From Sphingomonas sanxanigenens (lineage in GTDB: Bacteria; Pseudomonadota; Alphaproteobacteria; Sphingomonadales; Sphingomonadaceae), in the NCBI GenBank assembly GCA_003240855.1, contig QFNN01000002.1, positions 62,001 to 126,000 on the forward strand: a stretch of DNA of 64,000 bases. Reading direction: 5' to 3'. This document shows, piece by piece, positions 1 through 8,291 of this stretch (positions within the stretch are counted from its first letter, which is position 1; the number at the start of each line of letters is the position of its first letter). The notes beneath the pieces are model-generated. The model ran no database searches. It had not been told where the DNA came from and saw only the letters and a program-made list of their open reading frames with translations. The translations under genes were made by a program, and so were the position numbers.

Positions 1-644
1 TGCCCGATATCGTGCGCGTATTCGTTTCACGCGGGGCCGAGTTGCCCTTGCTCACCCGGTTGCTGATCGCCCTGTCGTCGGGGCTGCAGAATTACGGGCT
101 TATCCTTGTCGCGGTATTGGCGATTGGCGGATTTCTGTGGGCGCGCTGGCTGCGCGCGCCTGAAAACCGGCTGCGCTTTCATCGCTTCCTCGCGACGAGG
201 CGACCTTTCAAACGCTTTAGCCGGCAGATGAATGCGGCGCGTTTCGCGGGGACGCTGGCGACGCTCGTGCAAAGCGCGGTGCCGCTGGTCGAGGCGCTGG
301 CCGCCGCCGCCGCCGTCACCCCCAATCGTCATATCCGGGCGCAGGCGCTGGCTGTCGCCGAACGGGTGAAGGAAGGATCGAGCCTGTCGTCGGCGATGCG
401 CGAGGCCGAAGCCTTTCCCGCAATGCTGATCGCAATCGTCGCGAGCGGCGAGAATAGCGGGCAACTAGGCGACGCGCTGGGCCGCGCGGGCGCCGAACTG
501 GAACGCGAACTGGACGCGCTGGTGACGACTCTGGTCGCGCTCGTCGAGCCGGCCGTGCTGCTGCTGATGGGCGGAATGGTGCTGCTGATGGTGCTGGCGA
601 TCCTGCTGCCGATCATCGGCCTCAACGATCTGGTCGCGAGCTAG
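1..644 (+). CDS. gspF: Type II secretion inner-membrane protein GspF, C-terminal part
   Basis: The reading frame is open at the left edge (first full codon at base 3), so only about the last 213 residues are present. GspF is the polytopic inner-membrane platform protein that couples the GspE ATPase to pseudopilus assembly. The piece shows a hydrophobic segment (about residues 25-45), the second T2SSF cytoplasmic domain with the pattern ARFAGTLATLVQSAVPLVEAL and GENSGQLGDAL, and a C-terminal hydrophobic segment ending in LLPIIGLND, all typical of this family. The gene's 3' end overlaps the 3' end of the opposite-strand gspN by four bases. A PilC-type pilus protein is the alternative, but the neighbouring gspJ and gspK favour secretion. 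Confidence 0.9.
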   Translation, partial: PDIVRVFVSRGAELPLLTRLLIALSSGLQNYGLILVAVLAIGGFLWARWLRAPENRLRFHRFLATRRPFKRFSRQMNAARFAGTLATLVQSAVPLVEALAAAAAVTPNRHIRAQALAVAERVKEGSSLSSAMREAEAFPAMLIAIVASGENSGQLGDALGRAGAELERELDALVTTLVALVEPAVLLLMGGMVLLMVLAILLPIIGLNDLVAS

Positions 645-1327
645 AAGCGCGTGTCGACGGCGAGTCCGCCTGCCGGCACGGCGAAGGGGAAGGCGGCTGC
701 GCCTTCCCGCGTGATGCGGATGCCGACCGCGCCGTCGCGGCCAAGATCGAAGGTGGCGAGCGGCACACGGCGCTGGCCCTGCCGGGCAATGCGGGCGCGA
801 CTATCCCCTTCGCTTTCGAGCACCAGCGGCGGGACGGCCGCAGTCGCCCCGGGCCCCGAACGCAAGGCGCAGTTGCCCGCGTCGCCAAGGATCCGGCCAT
901 CGACATGCTGATCGCCGCCGCCCAGCTTCACGCGCCGGAGATCGACCTGCAGGGGCATGTCGCAGGCGAAGGGCAGGCGCGGAAACAGCGCCGCGACAAG
1001 CGACGCCCCCGCAGCGCCGCTGACATCGGCGAGCGCGATCGAGCGCGGGCTGAGCAAAGCCTTGCCCCGCAATTCGCCGCGATCCGAACGAACGGTGAAA
1101 TCGCTCGCGAAGCCGAGGCCCGCCAGCGAGCGCAGCGGCGCCCAGCGCCAGCCGAGCGTCGCGCCGCCGGCCAGTGCGGCCTCGCCATGCCAGATCGTCC
1201 CCGCGACATCGGCGATATTGGTGCCTTCGCCCTGCGCCACTATAAGACGCGCGGGAAGATAGACGACGAGCCCGGCCAGATAGGCCGCGCCCGCAATCGC
1301 CAGCAGCCGCGCAGGGCGGCCAACCAA
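641..1327 (-). CDS. gspN: GspN-like type II secretion protein, encoded on the opposite strand
   Basis: A 228-residue protein with one N-terminal membrane segment (AIAGAAYLAGLVVYL) followed by a periplasmic beta-rich part. The pattern VAGTIWHGEAALAGG and the stretch around LGWRWAPL resemble the T2SSN family, an accessory component of some type II systems. The frame extends further upstream, but I chose the TTG at 1327 because the hydrophobic segment begins right after it and it leaves the divergent gene at 1339 intact, 11 bases away. An ATG at 1399 would overlap that gene. The orientation against gspF and gspJ is unusual. Family assignment rests on general resemblance and context. Confidence 0.7.
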   Translation of the reverse strand: MVGRPARLLAIAGAAYLAGLVVYLPARLIVAQGEGTNIADVAGTIWHGEAALAGGATLGWRWAPLRSLAGLGFASDFTVRSDRGELRGKALLSPRSIALADVSGAAGASLVAALFPRLPFACDMPLQVDLRRVKLGGGDQHVDGRILGDAGNCALRSGPGATAAVPPLVLESEGDSRARIARQGQRRVPLATFDLGRDGAVGIRITREGAAAFPFAVPAGGLAVDTRF

Positions 1328-1338
1328 CGAACGGAGCC

Positions 1339-2418
1339 ATGATGAATCGACGCCATGTTCTGCGGCTGGCGGGTTCTGGCCTGATGCTGACGACGGCATA
1401 TGCTGTTCCCCTCGGCCATGCGCTGGCGGCCCCGAAACCGAAGCCGCGCAAAGTATTGGCCGGCCTGCTCTTGCCGCTGAGCGGGCCGAACGCAAGCCTT
1501 GCCCGGCTGATCGAGCGCGCGGCGACGCTGGCCCCGCCTGACGCCCCGAAGGCCGAGGCGATCCTGAGTTTCGACACTGGCGGGACGCCCGAGGGCGCTG
1601 CTGCTGCGGCAGCGGCGGCGATCAAGGCGGGGGCTGGGATCATCCTCGGCCCGCTGAACGCCGCCGAAGTGCGGCCGGTGGTCGCGGCGGCAGGCGGGCT
1701 GCCCGTGCTGAGCTTCAGCAACGATCCCGCACTGCTTGATTCGGGCGCTTTCATGCTGGGCGTCACCCCGTCGCAGTCGGTCGGCGCGATCCTGACCTAT
1801 GCGCGCGGGCGCGGGGTGCGAACGACTGGCGTCGTCGTGGAGGATGACGGCTGGGGCAGGGCCGCGCTGGCCGCAGCGCAGCGCGCAGCGCCGGGCGCCG
1901 GCGTGACCATCGCCCCCGTCGTCAATGCAGCCACCCTCGACGCGCAGGCGCTGCTCGCGGCGCTGCGGCGGGACGGCGGCGACCTGCCCGATGCGGTCCT
2001 CATCCCGGCGGGCGGCGCGCGGATGGCGGCGCTGGCCAAGCTGCTCCGCGCGACGGGAACGCAAATATTGGCGACGATGCAGACGGTGGCGGGAAGCGCC
2101 GCCGAGAATGACGCGTTCGACGGCGCCTGGCTCGCCGGCTTCGATCCCGACGCCTATGGCGATTTCGTGCGAAGTTATCAGGCGAAACACGGCGGCGAGC
2201 CGGGGGCGATCGCCGCGCTCGGCTATGATGCGGCGATGATCGCGCGGACTCTGCTGCGCGGCGGCGCGCTCTCACGGGCGGGGCTGCTTGCCGCCTCGTT
2301 CAAGGGCGTTTCCGGCGACCTGCAGTTCCGCAGCGACGGTAGCTGCCTGCGCGGCATGGCGATCCTTCAGGCCGATGCCGGCGGCAACCGGCTGATCGGC
2401 CACGGCAGCGCGGGATGA
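1339..2418 (+). CDS. Periplasmic binding-protein-like protein (LivJ/LpoA-type fold) in the secretion cluster
   Basis: A 359-residue protein beginning with a twin-arginine-like signal (MMNRRHVLRLAGSGLM, then a hydrophobic stretch and an AAA cleavage region). The mature part looks like a type I periplasmic binding fold: GLLLPLSGPNASLARLIERA, GAGIILGPLNAAEVRPVV, and AIAALGYDAAMIARTLL match the branched-chain amino acid binding protein and LpoA-like families. No ABC permease or ATPase is nearby. Its stop overlaps the gspJ start as ATGA at 2415, so it is probably translated with the pseudopilin genes. A CGGAG ribosome site precedes the ATG. Substrate and role are unknown; it could sense cell wall fragments or support secretion assembly, which is only inference. 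Confidence 0.8.
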   Translation: MMNRRHVLRLAGSGLMLTTAYAVPLGHALAAPKPKPRKVLAGLLLPLSGPNASLARLIERAATLAPPDAPKAEAILSFDTGGTPEGAAAAAAAAIKAGAGIILGPLNAAEVRPVVAAAGGLPVLSFSNDPALLDSGAFMLGVTPSQSVGAILTYARGRGVRTTGVVVEDDGWGRAALAAAQRAAPGAGVTIAPVVNAATLDAQALLAALRRDGGDLPDAVLIPAGGARMAALAKLLRATGTQILATMQTVAGSAAENDAFDGAWLAGFDPDAYGDFVRSYQAKHGGEPGAIAALGYDAAMIARTLLRGGALSRAGLLAASFKGVSGDLQFRSDGSCLRGMAILQADAGGNRLIGHGSAG

Positions 2419-2966
2419 GCTTCGCCCCCCGCGCGGGCGAGCGCGGTTTCACGCTGATCGAGATGATCGTCTCATTGGCGCTGTTCGCGCTGATCTCGCT
2501 TGCCGGCGTCGCGCTGGTGCGGACGGTGATGGACGCGCAGGAGCGCACCGGCGGGCGGATCGAGCGGCTGGCCGATCTGCAGCGCGCGATGTTCCTGATT
2601 AAATCCGACCTTGAACAATTTGGCGGCGACGTGACGCTGGCCGATAACAGCCTGAGCTTCATCCGCCACAGCATGACGGCGATCGGCAACCAGCCGATCA
2701 GCTATTCGCTCGCCAACGGCATGATGCGCCGCTCGGTGGGCACCGGGCTGGGCACCGCGCGCGACCAGCGGCTGCTGACCGGCGTTTCCGGGCTGACGAT
2801 CCGCGCGATGAACGCCGAGGGCCAGTGGCAGGATCGCTGGCCGGCGAGCGATGGGCAGAAAGGCAAATGGCCGCGCGCCATATCGGTCGAGATCGCACTG
2901 ACGCCGGGACCGCGCCAAAGCGGCGGGAGCATCCGCCGCGTCGTCCCCCTGCCGGCCCAGCCATGA
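2415..2966 (+). CDS. gspJ: Minor pseudopilin GspJ
   Basis: A 183-residue pseudopilin. The N-terminus has the prepilin peptidase site GERGFTLIEM (cleavage after the Gly, with Glu at position +5 of the mature protein), followed by a hydrophobic helix ISLAGVALVRTVM. The body carries the J-type features LQRAMFLIKSDLEQF and a C-terminal part with IRAMNAEGQWQDRWP. GspJ forms the pseudopilus tip with GspI and GspK. The start overlaps the previous stop (ATGA) and its own stop overlaps gspK (ATGA at 2963), so the three genes are translationally linked. gspG, gspH and gspI are not found between gspF and gspJ. Confidence 0.9.
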   Translation: MSFAPRAGERGFTLIEMIVSLALFALISLAGVALVRTVMDAQERTGGRIERLADLQRAMFLIKSDLEQFGGDVTLADNSLSFIRHSMTAIGNQPISYSLANGMMRRSVGTGLGTARDQRLLTGVSGLTIRAMNAEGQWQDRWPASDGQKGKWPRAISVEIALTPGPRQSGGSIRRVVPLPAQP

Positions 2967-3820
2967 CCAGCCGCCGCATCCCAGACGCGCGCGAGCAGGG
3001 CATGATCCTGATCAACGTGCTGCTGATCATCGCGCTGGCGGCGAGCGTCGTCGTGCTGATGGTCTCGTCGCGCGATGCGGGGATCGACCGGACGCTTATG
3101 ATGCGCGAGGCGGCGCGGGCGCAGGCCGTGGCGCTGGGCGGCGAGGCCTCGGCCGTGGCGGCGCTGCGCCGCGACATGACCGAGGCGCCCGAAAGCGATC
3201 ACATGCGCGAGGCCTGGACGTCGGTGATTCAACCCGATGCGGCGATCGACGGCGGCCGCTTCAGCCTCGCGGTCGTCGACGCGCAGGCCAAGTTCAACAT
3301 CAACATGCTGGTGTCGGGCGATCCGGGCGCGCGCGCGCTGCTCGCCAGGATCCTGACGAGCTTCCGCTATCCGCCCGAATATGGGCCGCTGCTGCTCGAT
3401 GCGCTGCGCGCGAGCGGGCGGATCGCGAGCCTCCAGCAACTGGCGCTGGGCGGAATCGATGCGGAGACGATCGCGCGGCTGGGCGTCATCGCCGATGCGT
3501 TGCCGATCGACACGACCATCAACCTCAACACGGCAGGGCAACCATTGCTCGCCCTGCTGCTCGACGACGCGACCAAGGCCCAGATGCTGATCCGCCAGCG
3601 CGACGCGGTGGGCTATCTCACGGCGCGCGACTTCGCGATGGCGGGAGCTTCGGTACCGCCGGGGACGGGTTTCACCTCGAACCTCTTCTACGTCATCACG
3701 CGCGTGCATATCGGCGCGACCACGCAGGTGCTGACCTCGCTCGTCCACCGTCGCACAGACCCCGAAGGCCATCCGCATGCGGAGGTGATCGCGCGCTGGT
3801 GGGGCGAGACGCCGGTCTGA
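2963..3820 (+). CDS. gspK: Pseudopilus tip protein GspK
   Basis: A 285-residue protein. The start at 2963 overlaps the gspJ stop (ATGA); an in-frame ATG at 2825 lies inside gspJ and was rejected. The N-terminus has a prepilin-like cleavage site REQGMILINVLLIIALAAS, with Asn in place of the usual Glu at +5, as expected for GspK, which caps the pseudopilus. The body contains VDAQAKFNINML and a helix-hairpin-helix-like SAM region (INLNTAGQPLLALLL, LTARDFAMAG), both typical of T2SSK. No gspL or gspM follows; msrB comes next after 57 bases. Confidence 0.92.
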   Translation: MTSRRIPDAREQGMILINVLLIIALAASVVVLMVSSRDAGIDRTLMMREAARAQAVALGGEASAVAALRRDMTEAPESDHMREAWTSVIQPDAAIDGGRFSLAVVDAQAKFNINMLVSGDPGARALLARILTSFRYPPEYGPLLLDALRASGRIASLQQLALGGIDAETIARLGVIADALPIDTTINLNTAGQPLLALLLDDATKAQMLIRQRDAVGYLTARDFAMAGASVPPGTGFTSNLFYVITRVHIGATTQVLTSLVHRRTDPEGHPHAEVIARWWGETPV

Positions 3821-3877
3821 CGATTGGCCTTGATCCGCCCCATTGAAGCCGCATCGGCGATCCCCCACATTCGCGCC

Positions 3878-4276
3878 ATGGAAAAGATGGATCTTCCCGA
3901 GAGCGAATGGCGCAAGCGCCTGAGCGCCGAGCAATATCATGTGCTGCGCGAGGGCGGGACCGAACGCGCCTTCACCGGCATCTACAACGACAACAAGGCG
4001 CCCGGCGTCTATCGCTGCGCCGGTTGCGGAGCCGAGCTGTTCCGCAGCGAGGAGAAATATGACAGCGGCTCGGGCTGGCCGAGCTTCATCGCGCCGGCAA
4101 GCACCGATGCGGTGACCGAGCATGTCGACAACAGCCATGGCATGCGCCGCGTGGAGGTGCGCTGCGCGCGCTGCGACGGGCATCTTGGGCATGTGTTCCC
4201 CGACGGCCCGGGCGAGAATGGCCTGCGCTATTGCATGAACAGCGCCTCGCTCGACTTCGCGGGCAAGAAGGACTGA
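3878..4276 (+). CDS. msrB: Peptide-methionine (R)-S-oxide reductase MsrB
   Basis: A 132-residue single-domain MsrB, which reduces the R epimer of methionine sulfoxide in proteins. Two CxxC zinc pairs are visible (C47/C50 and C96/C99), together with the family strings SGSGWPSF and [11 protein letters not shown]. The catalytic cysteine is C119 in [10 protein letters not shown]. The ORF runs upstream to a TTG at 3824, but the ATG at 3878 fits the normal MsrB start ([15 protein letters not shown]); the ATG at 3887 is also possible. No signal peptide, so cytoplasmic. A strong hairpin follows the gene. Confidence 0.95.
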   Translation: MEKMDLPESEWRKRLSAEQYHVLREGGTERAFTGIYNDNKAPGVYRCAGCGAELFRSEEKYDSGSGWPSFIAPASTDAVTEHVDNSHGMRRVEVRCARCDGHLGHVFPDGPGENGLRYCMNSASLDFAGKKD

Positions 4277-4287
4277 CGTTTTTCGAC

Positions 4288-4315
4288 GGGGAGCGCGAGC
4301 CGTTCCGCGCTCCCC
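4288..4315 (+). terminator. Hairpin after msrB, likely terminator
   Basis: A perfect 10-base stem (GGGGAGCGCG at 4288-4297 pairing with CGCGCTCCCC at 4306-4315) with an 8-base loop sits 11 bases after the msrB stop. No uridine tract follows on either strand, so it could be a weak or Rho-assisted terminator, or an RNA 3'-end stabiliser. Confidence 0.5.
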
Positions 4316-4356
4316 GCTTGTCGCCTTAACCAAAGCCCGGTAGATCGCGGTCACAC

Positions 4357-6426
4357 ATGGCCGCCGCAAAATCAGCCTCGAAGCGATCCCCCTTCTGGGG
4401 CTTCATCCTCACCATGACGAAGATCGGGATCGGCGTGCTCGTGCTCGCCGCGATCGGGCTGTTCGCCGCCGTCTATATCCAGGCCTCGTCGCTGCCGAGC
4501 TACGACGAGCTGAAATCGTCGCCCAACGGCCAGATGATCCGCGTGCACGCCGCCGACGGATCGGTGCTCGTCTCGCTGGGGCCGAGCTATGGCGCGTGGA
4601 TTCCCTACAAGGACATCCCGCAGGTGATGAAGGACGCGATGGTCTCGGTCGAGGACCGGCGCTTCTGGAGCCATCCCGGCGTCGACCCGATCGGCATATT
4701 GCGCGGCATCCGGGTGAGCTTCAGCCGCGACGACAAGGTGCGCGGCGTCTCCACCATCACCCAGCAGCTTGCGCGCAACATCTTCCTGAGCAGCAACCGA
4801 TCCTATTCGCGCAAGGTGCGCGAGGGGATGCTGGCGCTGGCGCTGGAATGGAAGTTCAGCAAGCAGGACGTGCTGGAGCTCTATCTCAACCGCGTCTATT
4901 TCGGCGGCGGCGCTTACGGCATCGACGCGGCCTCGCGCCGCTTCTTCGGCCATCCAGCGACGACGCTGAGCCTGCCTGAGGCCGCGATCATCGCCGGGCT
5001 GGTCAAGGCGCCGTCCAACTATTCGCCGACCGCCGATGCGCAGGCCGCGATCGACCGGTCGCATGTCGTGCTCGACCTGATGCGCGAACAGGGCAAGATC
5101 AGCCAGGCGCAACTCGATGCGGCAAGCGCCAGCCCGGTCAAGCTGGCGCCCGAACCCAAGCAGAACAGCGTCCGCTATTTCACCGACTGGGCGTTGCCGC
5201 AGCTCGATACGCTGATCGACGAGACCAGCCAGCCCATCGACGTGTGGACCACGCTGGACCCGGCGTTGCAGAAAGCCGCCGACGCCGCCATCCAGGCCTA
5301 TACGCCCAAAGGCGCGCAGGGCGCGCTCGTCTCGCTCGATCGCGACGGGGCGGTGCGCGCGATGATCGGCGGAACCGACTATGTAACCTCGATCTACAAT
5401 CGCGCGACGCAGGCGACGCGCCAGTCGGGGTCGGCGTTCAAGCTGTTCGTCTATCTCGCGGCGCTCGAGGCGGGCTATACGCCCGACGACATGGTGGTCG
5501 ACGAGCCGGTGAATATCGGCGGCTGGAGCCCACGCAACAGTTCTCGCCGATTCTCGGGCCAGATCTCGCTGCGCACCGCCTTCGCCTATTCGATCAACAC
5601 CATCGCCGCGAAGATCGGGCAGGATGTCGGCACGACGACGATCGCCGACATGGCGCGTCGTTTCGGCATATCGACCAAGATCTTCACTGACCCGTCGATG
5701 GTGCTCGGCACATCCGACGTGCGGCTGATCGACATGACGCGCGCCTTCGCCTCGGTCGCCGCCAAAGGCGTCGCGGTGGCGCCATATGGCATCACCAAGG
5801 TGACGACGGCGAACGGCCAGATCCTCTACGAGCATAAGACCGATACGTCGCGCGTGCTCGTCGCCCCCGGCGTCGCCGCGCAGATGACCGACCTGCTCCA
5901 GACCGCCGTCAACACCGGCACGGGGCGCGCCGCGCAGATCGGCCGCCCGGTCGCGGGCAAGACGGGCACGACGACATCGAGCAAGGACGGCTGGTTCCTC
6001 GGCTTCTCGAGCGGGATCACGACCGGCGTCTGGATGGGCAAGGACGACGCCAAGCCGATCCCCGGCCTGCAGGGCGGCCGATCGCCGGCCGAGGCCTTTG
6101 CGGCCTATATGAAAGTGGCGGTCGCCAGCCGGCCGGTCGAGCAGTTCGACACCAAGGTGACGCTGCCCGAATGGGAATTGGAGCCCGACGAGGAAGCCTA
6201 TTATGGCGATCCCAACGGAAACCAGGCCGCGCCGGCCGCCGACCCCGGCCGCTTCGTCGACGCCGACGGCAACCCGATCGACCGCGGCGACGAGCAGGAC
6301 CAGCCGCGCGACGTCGAAGCGCCACGCCGGCTGGATCAGGACTGGATCGACGAAGTGACCGGGCGGAGCCGCAAGCCCGCACCCGCGCCTACCGCGACGC
6401 CGCGCCCGGTGGCGCCGCGGGATTGA
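4357..6426 (+). CDS. Class A penicillin-binding protein (PBP1A type)
   Basis: A 689-residue bifunctional peptidoglycan glycosyltransferase/DD-transpeptidase. A cytoplasmic start and one membrane helix (about residues 23-42) come first. The GT51 domain follows, with catalytic Glu99 in SVEDRRFWSHPG, then the STITQQLARN and LELYLNRVYFGGGAYG motifs. The transpeptidase domain has SxxK at S359-K362 (GSAFK), SxN at S412-N414 and KTGT at K535. The last ~85 residues are acidic and Pro/Ala rich (DPNGNQAAP, RDVEAPRRLD), a low-complexity periplasmic tail. All catalytic residues are present. The gene stands alone between a hairpin and a repeat element. Confidence 0.95.
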   Translation: MAAAKSASKRSPFWGFILTMTKIGIGVLVLAAIGLFAAVYIQASSLPSYDELKSSPNGQMIRVHAADGSVLVSLGPSYGAWIPYKDIPQVMKDAMVSVEDRRFWSHPGVDPIGILRGIRVSFSRDDKVRGVSTITQQLARNIFLSSNRSYSRKVREGMLALALEWKFSKQDVLELYLNRVYFGGGAYGIDAASRRFFGHPATTLSLPEAAIIAGLVKAPSNYSPTADAQAAIDRSHVVLDLMREQGKISQAQLDAASASPVKLAPEPKQNSVRYFTDWALPQLDTLIDETSQPIDVWTTLDPALQKAADAAIQAYTPKGAQGALVSLDRDGAVRAMIGGTDYVTSIYNRATQATRQSGSAFKLFVYLAALEAGYTPDDMVVDEPVNIGGWSPRNSSRRFSGQISLRTAFAYSINTIAAKIGQDVGTTTIADMARRFGISTKIFTDPSMVLGTSDVRLIDMTRAFASVAAKGVAVAPYGITKVTTANGQILYEHKTDTSRVLVAPGVAAQMTDLLQTAVNTGTGRAAQIGRPVAGKTGTTTSSKDGWFLGFSSGITTGVWMGKDDAKPIPGLQGGRSPAEAFAAYMKVAVASRPVEQFDTKVTLPEWELEPDEEAYYGDPNGNQAAPAADPGRFVDADGNPIDRGDEQDQPRDVEAPRRLDQDWIDEVTGRSRKPAPAPTATPRPVAPRD

Positions 6427-6435
6427 TCTACACCC

Positions 6436-6512
6436 CGTCATTGCGAGCGTGGCGAAGCAATCCAGAAAATGCCGGCCTCTGGCTGGATTGCTTCGCTACG
6501 CTCGCAATGACG
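6436..6512. repeat. Dispersed inverted repeat (CGTCATTGCGAG ... CTCGCAATGACG)
   Basis: Two 30-base arms pair almost perfectly (one mismatch): the left begins CGTCATTGCGAGCGTGGCG at 6436 and the right ends GCTCGCAATGACG at 6512, with a 17-base loop. The same arms recur at 55705-55789 and a single arm occurs at 9863-9884. It fills the space between the penicillin-binding protein gene and the end of the convergent peptidase-like gene and could fold as a transcript-end hairpin. It looks like a non-coding REP or MITE-type dispersed repeat. Confidence 0.85.
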
Positions 6513-6518
6513 GTGAGT

Positions 6519-7256
6519 TCAGTCTTGCCGACCTATCCAATGAAGCCCGGCCCCGTTGGCGCGGAGCCAGTTGCGCGCGGGCGCCGGGCTTTCGCCGAAG
6601 AGCTGGGCAACCAGCCGGTGGAACGCCGGGCTGTGATCCATATGCACGCGGTGCGCGACTTCGTGCGCGACGGTGGCGCGGCGGACGTGCGACGGCGCCA
6701 GGATCAGCCGCCAGCTATAACGGATCGCGCCGTTTGAGGCGCAGCTTCCCCAGCGCGAGCGCGGATCGCCGACCGCAACGCTGGATATGCTGACGCCGGC
6801 GCGCGCGGCGTAGAAAGCGGTTTCCTCCGTCAGCGTGGCGAGCGCCTCGCGCTTCAACCAGCGGACGACGCGCGCGCTCACGCTCTCGGCCGGGCCGCCG
6901 AGAATGAGTCGATCGCCTTCGCGCCGAACGCTGCGGGGTCGGTCAGCCGCCCAGTCGACGAGCAGAACCGCGTCGCCGAACGGCACCGATGCGCCGGGGA
7001 GGATCGGGCGCGCCTGCGGGAGGCGAGCGAGCTGCGCCTCGATCCAGCCGCGATGCTGCTCGGCCCAGGCCAGCGCTTCGGCCAGTTTCGCGCGTTGCGG
7101 GATGGTAAGGCGAACCTCGCCCGAACGCGGATCGACAGCGAGGCGCAGCCGCCGCGCACGTGGCGCGCGCACGACGGCCAGCGGCCGGGCGTCCGCGCCG
7201 AAGCGCGGCGGCTCAACCTTCGCGGTCGAGGATATGATCTTCCAGATCGACGACAT
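6519..7256 (-). CDS. YgjP-like M48-type metallopeptidase (DUF45)
   Basis: A protein of about 245 residues with the YgjP/WLM-like zinc peptidase signature: [11 protein letters not shown], then [16 protein letters not shown] (HExxH at about H198, third ligand in the DHSPAFH part). The middle part [28 protein letters not shown] is also typical. The start is uncertain: ATG at 7256 overlaps the end of the upstream ycgN-like gene by 44 bases, while a GTG at 7172 begins just before the conserved [14 protein letters not shown] region. Cytoplasmic; the physiological substrate of this family is not well defined. Confidence 0.85.
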   Translation of the reverse strand: MSSIWKIISSTAKVEPPRFGADARPLAVVRAPRARRLRLAVDPRSGEVRLTIPQRAKLAEALAWAEQHRGWIEAQLARLPQARPILPGASVPFGDAVLLVDWAADRPRSVRREGDRLILGGPAESVSARVVRWLKREALATLTEETAFYAARAGVSISSVAVGDPRSRWGSCASNGAIRYSWRLILAPSHVRRATVAHEVAHRVHMDHSPAFHRLVAQLFGESPAPARNWLRANGAGLHWIGRQD

Positions 7257-7644
7257 CGACTTCGGAGACAGTCCAGCCGCGCGTCGACATGCCGGCGCGG
7301 TGGACGGATTCAGGATCGCCACTGACCAACGGATGCCAATCGGGCAAGGGCTGTCCATGCGCGCGCAGGCGATAGGCGCAGCTTTCGGGCAGCCAGTCGA
7401 GCGTGCGCGCCAGCTTTGGCGTCAGGCGCACACAATCGGGCACATAGGCGCGGCGATGGCGATAATCGGTGCAGCGGCCATTGTGGCGATCGAGCAGCTT
7501 GCAGGCGACGTTGGTGGGATGGAGATCGCCCGTCTCCTCATCCTCCAGCTTGTGGACGCAGCATTTGCCGCAGCCGTCGCACAGCGCCTCCCACTGCGCG
7601 CGATCGAGCGCCTCGAGCGGCCGATCTTCCCAGAAATGCGCCAT
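7213..7644 (-). CDS. YcgN family cysteine-cluster protein (YkgJ/UPF0260)
   Basis: A 143-residue protein starting [29 protein letters not shown]. Cysteines at C22, C25, C28 and C29 form the first part of the metal or iron-sulfur binding cluster; further cysteines follow in [24 protein letters not shown] and SCAYRL. This is the UPF0260/YcgN arrangement. The function is not established. Its ATG (7644) shares a base with the stop of the upstream SCO gene (TGATG), so the two are probably cotranslated. Confidence 0.88.
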   Translation of the reverse strand: MAHFWEDRPLEALDRAQWEALCDGCGKCCVHKLEDEETGDLHPTNVACKLLDRHNGRCTDYRHRRAYVPDCVRLTPKLARTLDWLPESCAYRLRAHGQPLPDWHPLVSGDPESVHRAGMSTRGWTVSEVDVVDLEDHILDREG

Positions 7645-8252
7645 CAGCGCGCCCAGCGGCGCAGTTCGCCCGCGATCGTCTGCGGGTCGGCATCCTGCGT
7701 GATGAGCGCGATCGGTTCGCCCTTCGGCCCGAACAGATAGGCGGCGCGGCTGTGATCCATCAGATAGCCCGACGCGCCCGGCGTCTGCTGCTTGGCGTAA
7801 TAGACCGAATATTCCCTGGCGACCGCCGCGATTTCCTGCGGCGTGCCGGTGAGGCCGATCAGACGGGGATTGAAGGCCGACACCCATTGCTTGAGCACAT
7901 CGGGCGTATCGCGTTGCGGATCGACGGTGATGAAGATCGGCTGGATCGCCTCGGCAAGCTTCGGATCGTTTTTCTGGAGCAGGGCGTAGCCCGCCATCAG
8001 CTTCTGCATATCGACCGGGCAGATATCGGGGCAGAAGGTATAGCCGAAATAGATCAGCCGATATTTGCCCGTGAAATCGGTATCGCTGACGCGCTTGCCG
8101 TCCTGATTGACGAGTGTGAAGGGGCCGCCGAGCTTTGCTCCTTCAAGCGGCGGGCGCGACGAGACGCCGCCCTGGCCGCAGGCGGCGAGCGCGGAGAGGA
8201 CGGCAAGGGGCGCGACGGCGCGGAAAAATCTGTTCATCCTGATCAAAGCCAT
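7644..8252 (-). CDS. SCO1/SenC family copper protein
   Basis: A 202-residue membrane-anchored thioredoxin-fold protein that typically helps deliver copper to the CuA centre of cytochrome c oxidase. A lipoprotein-like signal ends in LSALAACG (lipid cysteine about C25). The copper ligands are present: C74 and C78 in FCPDICP, and H167 in [18 protein letters not shown] is a further family hallmark. An alternative start is the ATG at 8237 (MNRFFR), which gives a standard 20-residue signal. No oxidase genes are nearby. It precedes the ycgN-like gene with a one-base overlap. Confidence 0.92.
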   Translation of the reverse strand: MALIRMNRFFRAVAPLAVLSALAACGQGGVSSRPPLEGAKLGGPFTLVNQDGKRVSDTDFTGKYRLIYFGYTFCPDICPVDMQKLMAGYALLQKNDPKLAEAIQPIFITVDPQRDTPDVLKQWVSAFNPRLIGLTGTPQEIAAVAREYSVYYAKQQTPGASGYLMDHSRAAYLFGPKGEPIALITQDADPQTIAGELRRWAR

Positions 8253-8291
8253 GCTTTGCTATCGGGCGGGTTGCAAGCTAGGGCAGCATAT

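Noticed and set aside
2702..4369. A 555-codon minus-strand frame over gspK and msrB
   Set aside because: It is antisense to clear genes, with Arg/His/Asp-rich sequence lacking domains, a normal consequence of high GC.
4372..6441. A 689-codon minus-strand frame over the penicillin-binding protein gene
   Set aside because: It mirrors the real gene in a GC-rich frame, has no recognisable motif and no ribosome site.
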